Source of the DNA: Gilichinskyi gelida
Lineage (GTDB): Bacteria; Acidobacteriota; Thermoanaerobaculia; Gp7-AA8
DNA length: 64,000 nucleotides
Assembly: GCA_038040385.1 (NCBI GenBank)
Contig: JBBPII010000007.1
Location: 124,001 to 188,000 of the forward strand
Direction of reading: 5' to 3'
Part shown: in pieces, positions 47,494 to 57,337 of the stretch
Layout: every line of letters starts with the position of its first letter
Numbering within the stretch: the stretch's first letter is position 1
The notes under the pieces: generated by a model
Told to the model about the DNA's origin: nothing
The model's database searches: none
The model's input: only the letters and a program-made list of their open reading frames with translations
Program-made: the position numbers and the translations under genes

Positions 47494-48546
47494 ATGACCC
47501 GGGGGAAGAGTGGGGGCGCCTTGGTGCTGATGGCGATCGCAGCCGCTGCTCTGCCCGCTCTCGCGCAGTCTCCTCTCAATCCAACGGTGACCGTTCTCGC
47601 CCGCGCCAGCGGCCCGGTGCCGCCGGAGTGCGAGACGGGGACGACGACCGTCGCGCCGCGCGTGGAAGTCGCCGAAGCCACCCCCGCCACGCCCCAAGCC
47701 GTCGCGCCGTCGAGCGACCTCGGATCGAAGCTGCGGCGCCTCCAGGCCGCCGCGGCCGGCGACGACTACGAAGGATTCAAGACGGCGCTCGCCGCCGCGC
47801 GCGCGGCGCTGGCGTCCTATCCGCCAGGGGGCGAGCGCAACGCCGCCAATCAGGCCCTCGCCGTTTACGCCGATCTCGAGCGGCTCTGGGACTACGCGAA
47901 CCGCTCGAAGACGGGCTCGTTTTTCGATGCGACGGCGGACGACGGCGCGCTGCTGACCATGCTCAATCGCTACTCCGGCTTCGGCCGTGCCACCGCCGAC
48001 GCGACGATGGAGGTCGGCGGCCAGACGGTGTACCCCACGCGCGAGTCGCGGCAGTTCCTGGCGGCCGAGGCGGGACAGCGCCTGGCGCGGATGGGGATCC
48101 GCGCCCCGGCGCGCGTCGCGCCTACGCCCGCTCCGCAGCCGGTGCCGCAGCCGGCGCCGCGACCGATCCTCAGTCAACGCAAGCTGCGCCCGATCCCCAC
48201 CACCACGGCGCGTCGCCCACGCGCGCCGAAGCCGGAGCCGAAATCTGCGCCGGCGCCGGCTCCGGTCACGACCACCATCGCCGAGCCGAGTGTAGCGGCG
48301 CCCGCTCCGGGCGCCGGGCAGCCGGGAGCGGCTGCCCCTACACCTGACGTGACAACGACTCAGGCAACCGCTGCACAACCAACGACAACACAACCAACGA
48401 CCACACAACCAACGACTACACCCACCACGAGCGCAACACCCGAAAAACCGCCGCAGCCGGCCGGCCGCGTGAACCTCCTCCTCGCCCTCATCCTCATCGT
48501 CATCGGCCTCGGCGTTCTGATCTTCCTCTTCCGGGCGTCAGACTGA
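47494..48546 (+). CDS. Secreted, C-terminally membrane-anchored low-complexity protein
   Basis: A protein of 350 residues. A signal or anchor segment lies at 8-25 and a helical domain at about 65-205 (contains F-L-A-A-E-A-G-Q-R-L-A). A Pro-rich linker, a segment encoded by a family B repeat (266-284), Thr/Gln repeats (T-Q-P-T-T units) and a terminal transmembrane helix (about 325-346) follow. No family recognised. Positioned right after the Pro-rich lipoprotein gene, it may work with that protein in the envelope. Confidence 0.75.
   Translation: MTRGKSGGALVLMAIAAAALPALAQSPLNPTVTVLARASGPVPPECETGTTTVAPRVEVAEATPATPQAVAPSSDLGSKLRRLQAAAAGDDYEGFKTALAAARAALASYPPGGERNAANQALAVYADLERLWDYANRSKTGSFFDATADDGALLTMLNRYSGFGRATADATMEVGGQTVYPTRESRQFLAAEAGQRLARMGIRAPARVAPTPAPQPVPQPAPRPILSQRKLRPIPTTTARRPRAPKPEPKSAPAPAPVTTTIAEPSVAAPAPGAGQPGAAAPTPDVTTTQATAAQPTTTQPTTTQPTTTPTTSATPEKPPQPAGRVNLLLALILIVIGLGVLIFLFRASD
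48290..48343. repeat. Palindromic repeat, family B, inside a coding region
   Basis: A 54-bp element bounded by GTGTAG and CTACAC with internal GGCGCCCG/CGGGCGCC and CAGCCG/CGGCTG pairs. It reads as 18 codons without a stop because the TAG falls out of frame. Confidence 0.7.
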
Positions 48547-48564
48547 TCGTCTACTGTTCGCGGC

Positions 48565-51117
48565 ATGAAACGAGCCGCCGTCGTCGCCGTCCTCCTCCTC
48601 TCCGCGATTCCCGTTGCGGCTGCGCGTCTGCCGAAGAGCGTGGTGCCATCGCACTACACGCTGAGCATCACGCCCGACCTGGCCAAAGAGACGTTCAGCG
48701 GTTTCGAGAAGATCGATGTCGACGTCAAGACGCCGGTCGACGCCATCACGCTGCACGCGGTGGACATGGAGTTGAAAAACGTCACCGTCACCGCGGGCGA
48801 CAAGGAGCTCCCGGCGACGGTGAGCGTCGACGCCCCGAATCAGACCGTCACGCTCCAGCTCTCCGAAACGCTGCCGGCCGGCAGGGCCGCGATCCACGCC
48901 AGCTTCTCGGCGAAGCTCAATCAGCAGTTGCGCGGCCTCTACCTCAGCAAGACGGCGAAGCGAAAGTACGCGGTGACGCAGTTCGAGGCCACCGACGCGC
49001 GGCGCGCGTTCCCGTCGTTCGACGAGCCGGCGTTCAAGGCCACCTTCGACATCACGCTGATCGTCGACGCCGGCGACACCGCGATCTCCAACGCGCCGGT
49101 GGTGTCCGACACCGCCGGCCCCGACGGCAAGCACGCCGTCCGCTTCGCCACCACCCAGAAGATGTCGACGTACCTGGTGGCCATGCTGGTCGGCGACTTC
49201 CGCTGCATCGAAGGCGCGGCCGACGGCGTCCCCATCCGCGTCTGCTCCACCGGCGGCATGGAGAACCTCGGCCGCTTCGCGCTGTCGGCCGCCGAGACGT
49301 GCGTCAAGTTCTACAACGGCTATTTCGGAATCAAGTATCCGTTCGACAAGCTCGATCTGATCAGCATCCCCGACTTCGGGGCGGGGGCGATGGAGAACGC
49401 CGGTGCGGTGACCTTCCGCGAGACGGCGCTGCTCATCGACGACAAGACGGCGTCGGTCGAGCGGAAAAAAGGGGTGGCCGGGACGGTGTCGCACGAGATC
49501 GCGCACATGTGGTTCGGCGATCTGGTGACCATGGCCTGGTGGGACGATATCTGGCTCAACGAGGGCTTCGCCTCCTTCATGACCCGCAAGCCGCTCGAGG
49601 TGTGGCACCCCGAGTGGCGCGTCGACCTCGACGCGGTGGGCGGCACCATCGGATCGTTGGGCCTCGACGCGCAACGATCCACGCGCGCCATCCGCACGCA
49701 TGCCGAGACGCCCGAGGAGATCAATCAGCTCTTCGACGGGATCGCATACGGGAAGACGGCCGCGGTGCTGCGGATGATCGAGGCCTGGCTGGGCCCCGAC
49801 GATTTCCGCGACGGCATCCGGGCGTACCTCAAGAAATACTCATGGAGCAACGCGGCGGCGGAGGATTTCTGGCGGACGATGACCGAATCGTCGAAGCGTC
49901 CGGTCGACGCGGTGATGAAGTCGTTCGTCGATCAGCCGGGCGCGCCGCTGCTGCACGTCTCCGAGTCGTGCGTCGACGGCGAGCGCCGGGTGAAGATCGA
50001 GCAGGAGCGGCTGACCGTCGCCGGGCTGAAGACGCCGGCATCATGGACGCTGCCGCTCTGCCCGCGCGGCGAGACTTGCCGGATCCTCTCGCAGCCCTCG
50101 GAGACCATCGCGCTGAAAGGCTGCGATGCGCCGCTTTTCCTCAGCCGCGCCGGCGCCGGCTACTTCGTCGCCGACTACGCGACCGACCAGCGGAAGAACC
50201 TGCGCGCGCATCTGCGCGACCTCAGCGACGCGGAGCGCCTCTCGCTGCGCGGGAACGAGTGGCTGCTGATGCGCAATCTGCGCGAGGACGCCGGCGAGTA
50301 CCTGGCGCTGGTGCGCGCCATGCCCCGCCCCGAGGAGCGGCCGCTGGTGAACGCCATCGCCGATTCGCTGCAGTTCCTCGACCTGCGCCTGGCCAACGAC
50401 GCCAACCGCAACGCGTGGGCGGCCTTCGTGCGCCGGTCGCTGCGCGGCTACACGCCGCTGACGTGGGAGACGCCGGCCGGGGAGAGCGCGGAGCAGCGCA
50501 TCGCCCGCGCGGAAGTGCTCTGGACGCTGGGGGATGTGGCGCGGGATGCGGAAGTGATCGCCGGCGCGAACAAGATCGCCGCGCAGTACATGAAGGACCC
50601 GGCGTCGGTCGACGCGGTGGTCGCCGACCGCGCGCTGCCGCTCGCCGCCATCCACGGCGACGCGGCGATGTTCGAGCAGGTCCTCCAGCGCCTGAACAGC
50701 GAGTCGACGCCGGAGATCCGCTCCCGCTACCGCGAGCTGCTCACGACGTTCCGCGACCCGAAGCTCGTCGCCCGCACCATCGAGTACATCTTCAGCGACA
50801 AGACGCGCACGCAAGACCTGCCGCGCATGATCGGCGGGATGATGTTCAACCCCGCGGCGCGCGACGCGATGTGGGCGGCGGTCAAGGAGCACTGGAGCGA
50901 CATCGTGACGAAGGTGCCGACGACGGTCGGCAACATCGCCGGCTCCGCCGCCGCGTTCTGCGACCCCGCGGCGAAGAAGGACGTCGAGGCCTTCTTCACC
51001 GCCCACCCGCCCAAAGGCGGCGAGCGCGGCCTGCGCCGCGCGCTGGAGTCGATCGACACCTGCATCGCCTTCCGCGAGGCGCAGCAGAAATCGTTCGACG
51101 CGGCGCTGGCGCCGTGA
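48565..51117 (+). CDS. Secreted M1-family aminopeptidase (aminopeptidase N type)
   Basis: A protein of 850 residues. Signal peptide (1-19). The substrate-binding G-A-M-E-N motif is at 274-278 and the zinc site H-E-I-A-H at 310-314, with the third ligand Glu333 in W-L-N-E-G-F-A. The ERAP1-like helical C-terminal domain fills the last 350 residues. It removes N-terminal amino acids from peptides in the periplasm or outside. TACTGT ends 7 nt before the ATG, a leaderless-type start. Confidence 0.92.
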   Translation: MKRAAVVAVLLLSAIPVAAARLPKSVVPSHYTLSITPDLAKETFSGFEKIDVDVKTPVDAITLHAVDMELKNVTVTAGDKELPATVSVDAPNQTVTLQLSETLPAGRAAIHASFSAKLNQQLRGLYLSKTAKRKYAVTQFEATDARRAFPSFDEPAFKATFDITLIVDAGDTAISNAPVVSDTAGPDGKHAVRFATTQKMSTYLVAMLVGDFRCIEGAADGVPIRVCSTGGMENLGRFALSAAETCVKFYNGYFGIKYPFDKLDLISIPDFGAGAMENAGAVTFRETALLIDDKTASVERKKGVAGTVSHEIAHMWFGDLVTMAWWDDIWLNEGFASFMTRKPLEVWHPEWRVDLDAVGGTIGSLGLDAQRSTRAIRTHAETPEEINQLFDGIAYGKTAAVLRMIEAWLGPDDFRDGIRAYLKKYSWSNAAAEDFWRTMTESSKRPVDAVMKSFVDQPGAPLLHVSESCVDGERRVKIEQERLTVAGLKTPASWTLPLCPRGETCRILSQPSETIALKGCDAPLFLSRAGAGYFVADYATDQRKNLRAHLRDLSDAERLSLRGNEWLLMRNLREDAGEYLALVRAMPRPEERPLVNAIADSLQFLDLRLANDANRNAWAAFVRRSLRGYTPLTWETPAGESAEQRIARAEVLWTLGDVARDAEVIAGANKIAAQYMKDPASVDAVVADRALPLAAIHGDAAMFEQVLQRLNSESTPEIRSRYRELLTTFRDPKLVARTIEYIFSDKTRTQDLPRMIGGMMFNPAARDAMWAAVKEHWSDIVTKVPTTVGNIAGSAAAFCDPAAKKDVEAFFTAHPPKGGERGLRRALESIDTCIAFREAQQKSFDAALAP

Positions 51118-51166
51118 GGGAACTTCCGCCGAAGGCGATCGGTTACAATCCCGACGCCTTCCTCAT

Positions 51167-51243
51167 GCGCCCATAGCTCAGTTGGATAGAGCGACAGCCT
51201 CCGGAGCTGTAGGTCGTAGGTTCGAATCCTACTGGGCGCACCA
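51167..51243 (+). tRNA. tRNA-Arg (anticodon CCG)
   Basis: A 77-nt cloverleaf: acceptor GCGCCCA pairs with TGGGCGC. D-arm GCTC...GAGC, anticodon arm ACAGC-CTCCGGA-GCTGT with anticodon CCG at positions 34-36, T-arm GTAGG-TTCGAAT-CCTAC. CCA is encoded. TACAAT at 51144-51149 is a good promoter -10. It reads CGG arginine codons, common at this GC content. Confidence 0.97.
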
Positions 51244-51308
51244 ACCTGCTGCCATCCGGACGATCACGCCGTTCTTCTTTCTGAGCCGGGCAGGTCGATG
51301 CCAGCAAT

Positions 51309-53864
51309 TCAGTGGCGAACGGCGCGCTGTCGCCCGGTGACTCCTGAAAGCGCGATCGTATGCGGGCTGTTCTGTGCGCCATCCGTGATGGTAACGACTC
51401 CCTTGCGTGGGTCGATCGAGCGCGGAACAAAGGCGATATTCACGCTGCAACTGCTTCCCGGGGCAAGGCTCTTCGGGCAGTTGTTCGTCTCGGTGAAATC
51501 GCCGCTCACCGAAATGCTCGAAATGCTGAACGGCGTGCTGCTCGGGTTGCTGACAAGCAGCGTTTGTGTCGCGCTTCGGACGCCCGGCGCGGGCGCAACG
51601 AAGAGAAGCTTGGCAGGGAAGAGCGCAATGAAAGGACGGTTCAGCAGAACCGATATCGCGTTGTCGGGGAACGCAGCCGTCACGACGACATCGAGACCAC
51701 CATCGCCATCGAGATCGGCAGCGGTTAGGGCGAGTGGTTGACTACCCGAGGCGAAGTCCAGGTGGTCCTGAAAGGTTCCATCGCCGTGTCCTATCAAAAT
51801 GGAGACGGAATTGAACTGCGCGCTGATCACCCCCAGGTCGAGGCGACCATCTCCGTTGAAATCTCCGACGATCACCTGCCCCGCGCCGACACCAGTAGGA
51901 TAGTCGACGCGATTTCGAAATGTGCCATCGCCATTGCCAAGCAGCACTGAGAGCGGACCTGCGGTATTCCCGGACCGTGGTATGGCGAGATCGAGCTTGC
52001 CATCGCCGTTGAAGTCACCGGTTGCGACGCACGGCGGAAACCCGGCGGTTTCGTAGGCGATCGGTGCCTGGAATGTGCCGTTGCCGTTCCCGAAGAGAAT
52101 GGAGACGGAGCCGGCGCCATTGTTGTTGGAGACAGCAAGGTCCAGCTTGCCGTCGCGGTTGAAGTCGCCCTCTGTCACCCAGCTCGCGGACATTCCGGCT
52201 GGAAAATCGCTCCGAGGCTTGAAGGTGCCATCACCATTCCCTAACAATATCGATACGGCGTTGCCAAAGACCTGGCCCCCATTCAAGACAGCCAGATCGA
52301 GTTTCCCATCCCCATTGAAGTCTCCGGTGATCACTACCTTCGGGCCGGACCCTGTCCCGTAATCGACATGCGGTCGAAACGTACCATCCCCATTGCCGAG
52401 GAGAATCGAGACTGTGTCGGATCCGTTCGTCGTCACTAAGTCGGATTTGTCGTCTCCGTTCACATCGACCGCAGTCGCGTAGACAGACGCCAACCCCGAT
52501 GCGACTGTTGTTTGTGGCCGAAAGCTGCCGCGGCCGTCGCCAAGCAGAAGGGAGATCGTGTTGTCGAATTGGTTGACGACCGCCAAGTCGAGCGTCCCAA
52601 TTTGCCTGAAGTCGGCCGAGGTGACCGATGACGGATTCCGTCCGGTCGGATACTTGATGTTGCCTGAAAAGGTACCGTCGCCGTTGCCAAGAAGAATCGA
52701 GATGGATGCTGGACCGCATGGCGCAAAGATGCAGTTTCCATGTGCGATCGCAAGGTCGGGCGTTCCGTCAGCGTTAACATCGGCCACTGCAATCGAAGGG
52801 GCGGTACCCGTGCCGTAGTCGGTGTGCGGCCGGAACGTCCCATCGCCCTCCCCCAGCAGAATCGACACCGAGCCGAATAGACAAGATCCCGAGCAGTTTG
52901 CGTTTGTCGTGATGATGTCGGCCTTGCCGTCGTGATTGAGGTCGGTAGCAATGATAGCGGCCGGATTCGGGCCTACAGGCTGGTCGACATGCGTTCGAAA
53001 TGTACCGTCGCCGTTCCCGATCAGAATCGACACGGAATTGGCCTGAGTGCCTTTGCTGAACCCTGTGTTCGTGACCGCCAGGTCCAGCTTTCCATCACCG
53101 TTGAAGTGCCCGGAAGTTACCGCTGACGGTCCGATGCCGGTTTCATACGTCACAAACGGACCGAAGGTCCCGTCGCCGTTTCCTGTCAGAACCGAAACGC
53201 TATTCGCATTTTGGTTTGGAACAGCCAAATCCAGTCGGCCATTGCCATTGAAATCGCCCGCGGCCACCGCTCCCGGCGACCCGGCACCCGCGCCACCCGC
53301 GCTCGGGAAATCGATGTGGTTCTTGAAAGATCCGTCGCCGTTTCCGAGCAAAACCGACAGGGAAAGCGATCCGTTGCTTGTCACCAGGTCGAGGGTTCCG
53401 TCTCGGTCAATGTCCACGGCAATGATCTGACGCGGATCGAAACCCGCTGCGTAATCGACTCGAGGCCGGAACGTGCCGTCGCCGTTGCCGAGCAGAATGG
53501 AAACGGTGTGGTCGTCATAGTTGCTTACCGCGATATCGGACTTTCGGTCGCCATTGAAGTCAGCAACGGTCAGCGATAGCGGCGTGCGGCCGGTTGCGAG
53601 CTCATTCCGCAGGGCGAATGTTCCGTCAGGTCTCCCGAGAAAAGCCATGACCGTCTTTTGCGTTACATCAAGAACAGCGATGTCGGCCGTGCCGTCGCCG
53701 TTGAAATCGCCAACAGCGATCGAACCGGGAGTTTTGCCAGCGGCAAAATCCAGGCGGCCGAAAACATACTTCTGTCCGGAGGCTTTCGGGTTGACGAGGG
53801 CCAGGACGCTGGCGATGATCAGTAGCCGGAGAATCGAGTTCCGCTGGCCGGTTGACGATCTCAT
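51309..53864 (-). CDS. Secreted FG-GAP/VCBS-repeat protein with Hydin-type C-terminal domain
   Basis: A protein of 851 residues from the ATG at 53864 (GGGGAAGTA upstream), with a signal peptide to about residue 31. About fourteen repeats of D-x-N-G-D-G-x-x-D-L-A-V and L-L-G-N-G-D-G-T-F build one or two seven-bladed, calcium-loop beta-propellers (integrin-alpha-like). The last 110 residues are a choice-of-anchor-D / ASPM-SPD-2-Hydin beta-sandwich. It is likely surface-exposed. The DNA is less GC-rich than most neighbours, perhaps from the repeat codons. Confidence 0.88.
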   Translation of the reverse strand: MRSSTGQRNSILRLLIIASVLALVNPKASGQKYVFGRLDFAAGKTPGSIAVGDFNGDGTADIAVLDVTQKTVMAFLGRPDGTFALRNELATGRTPLSLTVADFNGDRKSDIAVSNYDDHTVSILLGNGDGTFRPRVDYAAGFDPRQIIAVDIDRDGTLDLVTSNGSLSLSVLLGNGDGSFKNHIDFPSAGGAGAGSPGAVAAGDFNGNGRLDLAVPNQNANSVSVLTGNGDGTFGPFVTYETGIGPSAVTSGHFNGDGKLDLAVTNTGFSKGTQANSVSILIGNGDGTFRTHVDQPVGPNPAAIIATDLNHDGKADIITTNANCSGSCLFGSVSILLGEGDGTFRPHTDYGTGTAPSIAVADVNADGTPDLAIAHGNCIFAPCGPASISILLGNGDGTFSGNIKYPTGRNPSSVTSADFRQIGTLDLAVVNQFDNTISLLLGDGRGSFRPQTTVASGLASVYATAVDVNGDDKSDLVTTNGSDTVSILLGNGDGTFRPHVDYGTGSGPKVVITGDFNGDGKLDLAVLNGGQVFGNAVSILLGNGDGTFKPRSDFPAGMSASWVTEGDFNRDGKLDLAVSNNNGAGSVSILFGNGNGTFQAPIAYETAGFPPCVATGDFNGDGKLDLAIPRSGNTAGPLSVLLGNGDGTFRNRVDYPTGVGAGQVIVGDFNGDGRLDLGVISAQFNSVSILIGHGDGTFQDHLDFASGSQPLALTAADLDGDGGLDVVVTAAFPDNAISVLLNRPFIALFPAKLLFVAPAPGVRSATQTLLVSNPSSTPFSISSISVSGDFTETNNCPKSLAPGSSCSVNIAFVPRSIDPRKGVVTITDGAQNSPHTIALSGVTGRQRAVRH

Positions 53865-53945
53865 TACTTCCCCGGACGGTATACCCGTTGGCTGGGCCTG
53901 CCGCGGTTCCACCGATACGGGCCCGTGGCGCCCGTACCGGTGCGA

Positions 53946-55427
53946 TCAACGCGCGACACGCGAGCTCGCCTCACGGTTGTCGGCAGCGGCCTGACTTCGA
54001 GATTCGACGGTCACGCACACACGGTCGCCTTGCACCGCTTCACGCCACACATAGCCCTCCAGGCAGGTCCCTCGGCCGTTCGGATCGCGACGCGCTGCAG
54101 CACTGGCGTTTTCCATCGCCGTCCGACGCTGAGTCTCCTGCGTCACGCACACATGGTCATTCTGGCGAGCCTCTCTCCATACGTAGCCGGATTGACAGCG
54201 GTCAGTCGTCGTTGTTCGAGCCGCAAGCAACCCACCTACGAGCGCGCCGAGAAGCTGCGCTCCCCCGGACGGCGCTGGTTCTGCGCTGGTCGTCTGAGGG
54301 CGTTCGACCGGCCTGTTCTCCGTCTCCTTCCAGACGAACGTGGCCAGCGCGTTCTTGAATGTGAGCAGAGGCCCTTCTTTCGCAATTTCATTACTGCCGC
54401 TGCCGGGGTTGAGGGCAGTACCTTCACTCGGAGACCGAGTCCCTCGAAAATCAACGATCTTCAGGTCCCACGCGCTGCCCGACCGGCGCAATTCGCCCAA
54501 CCAGCCGCGGTCGCCGGTTGACGTCGTCGATTCGGCGAGGAAGAAATCCTCTGAAACTTTACTAAGGCGCAGGAAGACGCCTCCGGGCCGTGTTATCTGG
54601 CCATTCAGCGTGTAAAGCTCATACGAGCCTTCATGAAGCGGATTGACCGCCGGTGCCGGAGCTACAGGCGCCGGCGCTGGAGCGACAGGCGGTACTTGCG
54701 CCACCAGCGGTGCCGGAGCGGCCGTTTCGGCGGCATCGAGGTCCCACGGATGATTCCACCTTTTGGTGAAGTACGTCTTGACGTACCCGATATCCAGCGC
54801 GGTGGCATTGTCCGCGGCGTCGGTCAAGACGATCCCGACGATCCCGGAGGAGGCGACCAGCGGTCCGCCTGAGGAGCCGGGCAGGATCTGCATGGCCTCC
54901 AGCTCCATCCGTCCGTCGATGATCTCCTCGCTGGTCACACGGCCGGGGCTCACCGGCACAAGCCACTGCCGGGTTTTTCCGATGAACCACACTTCCGTCG
55001 AACGCTTTCGTTGTTCCGCTCCGCCGAGGCAATGCTTGTTCCACTGGAATCCGGACGGAGGGGCGACCGTGAGCACGGCCAGATCGTGAGCGACGTCATG
55101 AGTGCCGCGGACTGTTGCGTCGAACATTTCTCCCTGATGGGCGAAGAACTCCACCTGCACCTTGACCGGCGCATCGCCCACCTCCTCCGGGTGGACGACA
55201 TGGTACGCCGTGGCGATGAAAAGAGTTCCGCCCCTCTCGCTGACGATGAAGCCGAAACCGTTTTCGGTAAGATCTCCCGACACAGCCCGGATCTTCACCA
55301 CATTCGCCTTCAGGCTTTCGGCGACGTCATAACCGGATGGTTGCGCGGTCATTCGTGCGGCGAACAGCGACACAGCCACAAAGACGAATAGCCTCACTGC
55401 CGGAAAATCGTATTTCGTACGCTCCAT
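53946..55427 (-). CDS. Secreted trypsin-like serine protease with two C-terminal W-R-E-A repeats
   Basis: A protein of 493 residues. Signal peptide (about 1-29). The chymotrypsin-fold triad is visible: His76 in T-A-Y-H-V-V, Asp115 in A-H-D-L-A-V-L, Ser186 in G-S-S-G-G-P. A Pro/Ala linker (about 240-270) leads to a beta-rich domain. Two repeats at the C-terminus each read C-x-x-G-Y-V-W-R-E-A-x-x-x-D-x-V-C-V-T, with paired cysteines. It overlaps the gene before it (55394-56494) and is the last of a three-gene minus-strand operon. Confidence 0.83.
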   Translation of the reverse strand: MERTKYDFPAVRLFVFVAVSLFAARMTAQPSGYDVAESLKANVVKIRAVSGDLTENGFGFIVSERGGTLFIATAYHVVHPEEVGDAPVKVQVEFFAHQGEMFDATVRGTHDVAHDLAVLTVAPPSGFQWNKHCLGGAEQRKRSTEVWFIGKTRQWLVPVSPGRVTSEEIIDGRMELEAMQILPGSSGGPLVASSGIVGIVLTDAADNATALDIGYVKTYFTKRWNHPWDLDAAETAAPAPLVAQVPPVAPAPAPVAPAPAVNPLHEGSYELYTLNGQITRPGGVFLRLSKVSEDFFLAESTTSTGDRGWLGELRRSGSAWDLKIVDFRGTRSPSEGTALNPGSGSNEIAKEGPLLTFKNALATFVWKETENRPVERPQTTSAEPAPSGGAQLLGALVGGLLAARTTTTDRCQSGYVWREARQNDHVCVTQETQRRTAMENASAAARRDPNGRGTCLEGYVWREAVQGDRVCVTVESRSQAAADNREASSRVAR

Positions 55428-56494
55428 ATCAGCCCCCATAGAAAGCACATGGCACTCCAGAAGAACGCCAGTGACTTCTTGTTATACAGATACTCGAGAT
55501 AAGAAGGCGCGAGCACGGTTTTCGTGGTCGAATCTCCTACGCGGAGGCCCGATACGGCGCCATTGACGGTCATGTGGATTACGCCTTTGGCGCCTTTCGC
55601 GTCGACGACCGCGGATGCCGCGGGACGCATTGTGAGAAGGTCGCCTTCGCGGAGTTCCAACACCGGCCACGCCGTGTCGTCGAACCGCGCCGTGCCGCTT
55701 TTGATCCCGGACATGAGCTGCCGCTCTCCGGCACCTTTCAGCTCTTCACGCGAAAAGCTCAAGTTCGTCGCCTGCGGACGGCCGAGAGACCAGGGCTCGG
55801 GTTTGTGAACGGTCAACTGAGAGGGAACGGTCTGCGGCTTTCCGACCGCGAACTCCAAGGTCTCCGGGATATCGATCTGATACGACTCATTCACGGTCGT
55901 TTCGCCTGCCCGCGGTCCCGCGGTCACGGTGACCTTCCCCGTCACCGTGATCTTCCCTGTCAGCCGTGCCCCGCTGGCAAAGATGTCGACTTCGTCCTGG
56001 TCCGTGAAGAGCTCGACCCTGCCGTCCCTGTCGACTTCGAGCATCTGCAGGTCGATGCGGCCCCCGTTCAGCTCGAACCAGGCATCGCCGGATCCCTGAT
56101 CGATCTCCAGGCCGAGATTCGGCGCATTAATCCTGGAAACCCGCTCGAAGTGCATCTGCTGCGAATGAAACGCGTCTTCGATGCGCCACGGTTTTCCCAG
56201 CGTCGCCGTGACGCTGTCCGTATCGACAGTCATGGATATCCTGGTTTGCGGAACCTTGAGGCTCCAGAGGATGCCCGCCGCCACGATACAAACGAGCGCA
56301 ACGCCCGCCGGCCACAGCCAGGAGCGGCTTTCTTTTTTGGGAGGCCTGATGGAAAGGAGACGTGAATACGCATCGATTTCTTCGAGCTCGGGACGGAGCT
56401 CATGCGCTTCGACGCCGTCGAGCAGCCGGCGCACCACGGCGGCGATCCGCTCCTCGCGCCTGCTCACGAGCTCGACGCCGAAGTCGGCGTTCAT
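55394..56494 (-). CDS. Two-pass membrane protein with large periplasmic beta domain, unknown
   Basis: A protein of 366 residues. A cytoplasmic N-terminal helical part (about 1-55) resembles no known domain. The first helix is at about 58-79, a beta-rich extracytoplasmic domain at about 85-330 (repeated G-K-I-T-V-T-G-K-V-T-V-T), and a second helix near the C-terminus (F-F-W-S-A-M-C-F-L-W-G). The N-terminal segment plus single helix is reminiscent of anti-sigma or FecR-like sensors, but no sigma gene is present. It overlaps the gene before and the protease gene after, so all three are coupled. Confidence 0.72.
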   Translation of the reverse strand: MNADFGVELVSRREERIAAVVRRLLDGVEAHELRPELEEIDAYSRLLSIRPPKKESRSWLWPAGVALVCIVAAGILWSLKVPQTRISMTVDTDSVTATLGKPWRIEDAFHSQQMHFERVSRINAPNLGLEIDQGSGDAWFELNGGRIDLQMLEVDRDGRVELFTDQDEVDIFASGARLTGKITVTGKVTVTAGPRAGETTVNESYQIDIPETLEFAVGKPQTVPSQLTVHKPEPWSLGRPQATNLSFSREELKGAGERQLMSGIKSGTARFDDTAWPVLELREGDLLTMRPAASAVVDAKGAKGVIHMTVNGAVSGLRVGDSTTKTVLAPSYLEYLYNKKSLAFFWSAMCFLWGLIWSVRNTIFRQ

Positions 56495-57258
56495 GAGGCG
56501 GGAATCTCCAGACGGAGCTTCAACGTCTCCCACGTCGTGCTCCCTCCGGACTGTGCCGCTGTTTCCAGGCAGTGCACCCCGGCGGGAAGTTGGTCGAGTT
56601 TGATGGCGATGGGCCAGCTTGCAGTGACGGGATGTTGGATGGCGTTCTGCCATGGACCGAAGGCTTGACAGCCGTCAGCGCGAGCCGGTGCCCACCGCCA
56701 CTTGACCTGTTGTGCATCGAACGTCGCCTCGATGGTGAGGAACGGCGCAGCGGGTTTCGCTGTCGCGCTTTTCGCGTCTTGCGTCACCACGCGCACCGGG
56801 ACCAGCGTCTTCGCGGTTTCCGGTCCCTTCCAACCGAAAATGCCGATCCTGGTGTCGCCGAGGCTGGCCCGCAGAAGCACGTCTCGCACGGGCCACACCA
56901 TGGTCGCGCCGGCAGGCAACGCGGCGTCCATGCGGTAATACGTCTTCGGAGGGATGGCCACGGCGCGGACGTTGATGGGCTGTGTCTGGCCGGGGGCGGA
57001 AACCTGCAGTCGGACCGATGGTTCCAGCTCGAAGCGGATCTTGCCCAGACTGAAGGACATCGCGGCGAGGCTGTGGGCTCCCACATTGGCCACGTAGAGC
57101 CCTTCGCAGCGGTCGCCCCGCTTTTGATATCCCGACGGACTGTCTTTCAACGGCGGCAGGTCCTTGCACTTCAGGTCCTGCGCAAGGGCGGCGCGGCGAT
57201 CCACCGTGAAGCAGAGGACCGCAGCGAAGAAGAGAATGACGGCTGAACGCCTTGACAT
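56491..57258 (-). CDS. Secreted protein of unknown function, first gene of the protease operon
   Basis: A protein of 255 residues with a signal peptide (about 1-27). Contains Cys pairs near the mature N-terminus (C-K-D-L-P and R-C-E-G-L-Y) and an internal beta-rich region. The last third resembles a carbohydrate-binding or Ig-like sandwich (W-R-W-A-P-A-R-A-D-G-C...E-T-L-K-L-R-L-E-I). No family recognised. The stop overlaps the start of the next gene (ATGA). GGAAGGTGG upstream is a plausible ribosome-binding site. Confidence 0.7.
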   Translation of the reverse strand: MSRRSAVILFFAAVLCFTVDRRAALAQDLKCKDLPPLKDSPSGYQKRGDRCEGLYVANVGAHSLAAMSFSLGKIRFELEPSVRLQVSAPGQTQPINVRAVAIPPKTYYRMDAALPAGATMVWPVRDVLLRASLGDTRIGIFGWKGPETAKTLVPVRVVTQDAKSATAKPAAPFLTIEATFDAQQVKWRWAPARADGCQAFGPWQNAIQHPVTASWPIAIKLDQLPAGVHCLETAAQSGGSTTWETLKLRLEIPAS

Positions 57259-57337
57259 GATCTGTGAACCACCTTCGGAAAGCCGACTTTCTGACGGGAA
57301 TCCTGAGGGGTAGTGATCGAACGGCGTGATTCGTTTC

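Noticed and set aside
53852..54521. Plus-strand frames of 168 and 198 codons
   Set aside because: They lie opposite the trypsin-like protease gene and have no start signals or motifs.
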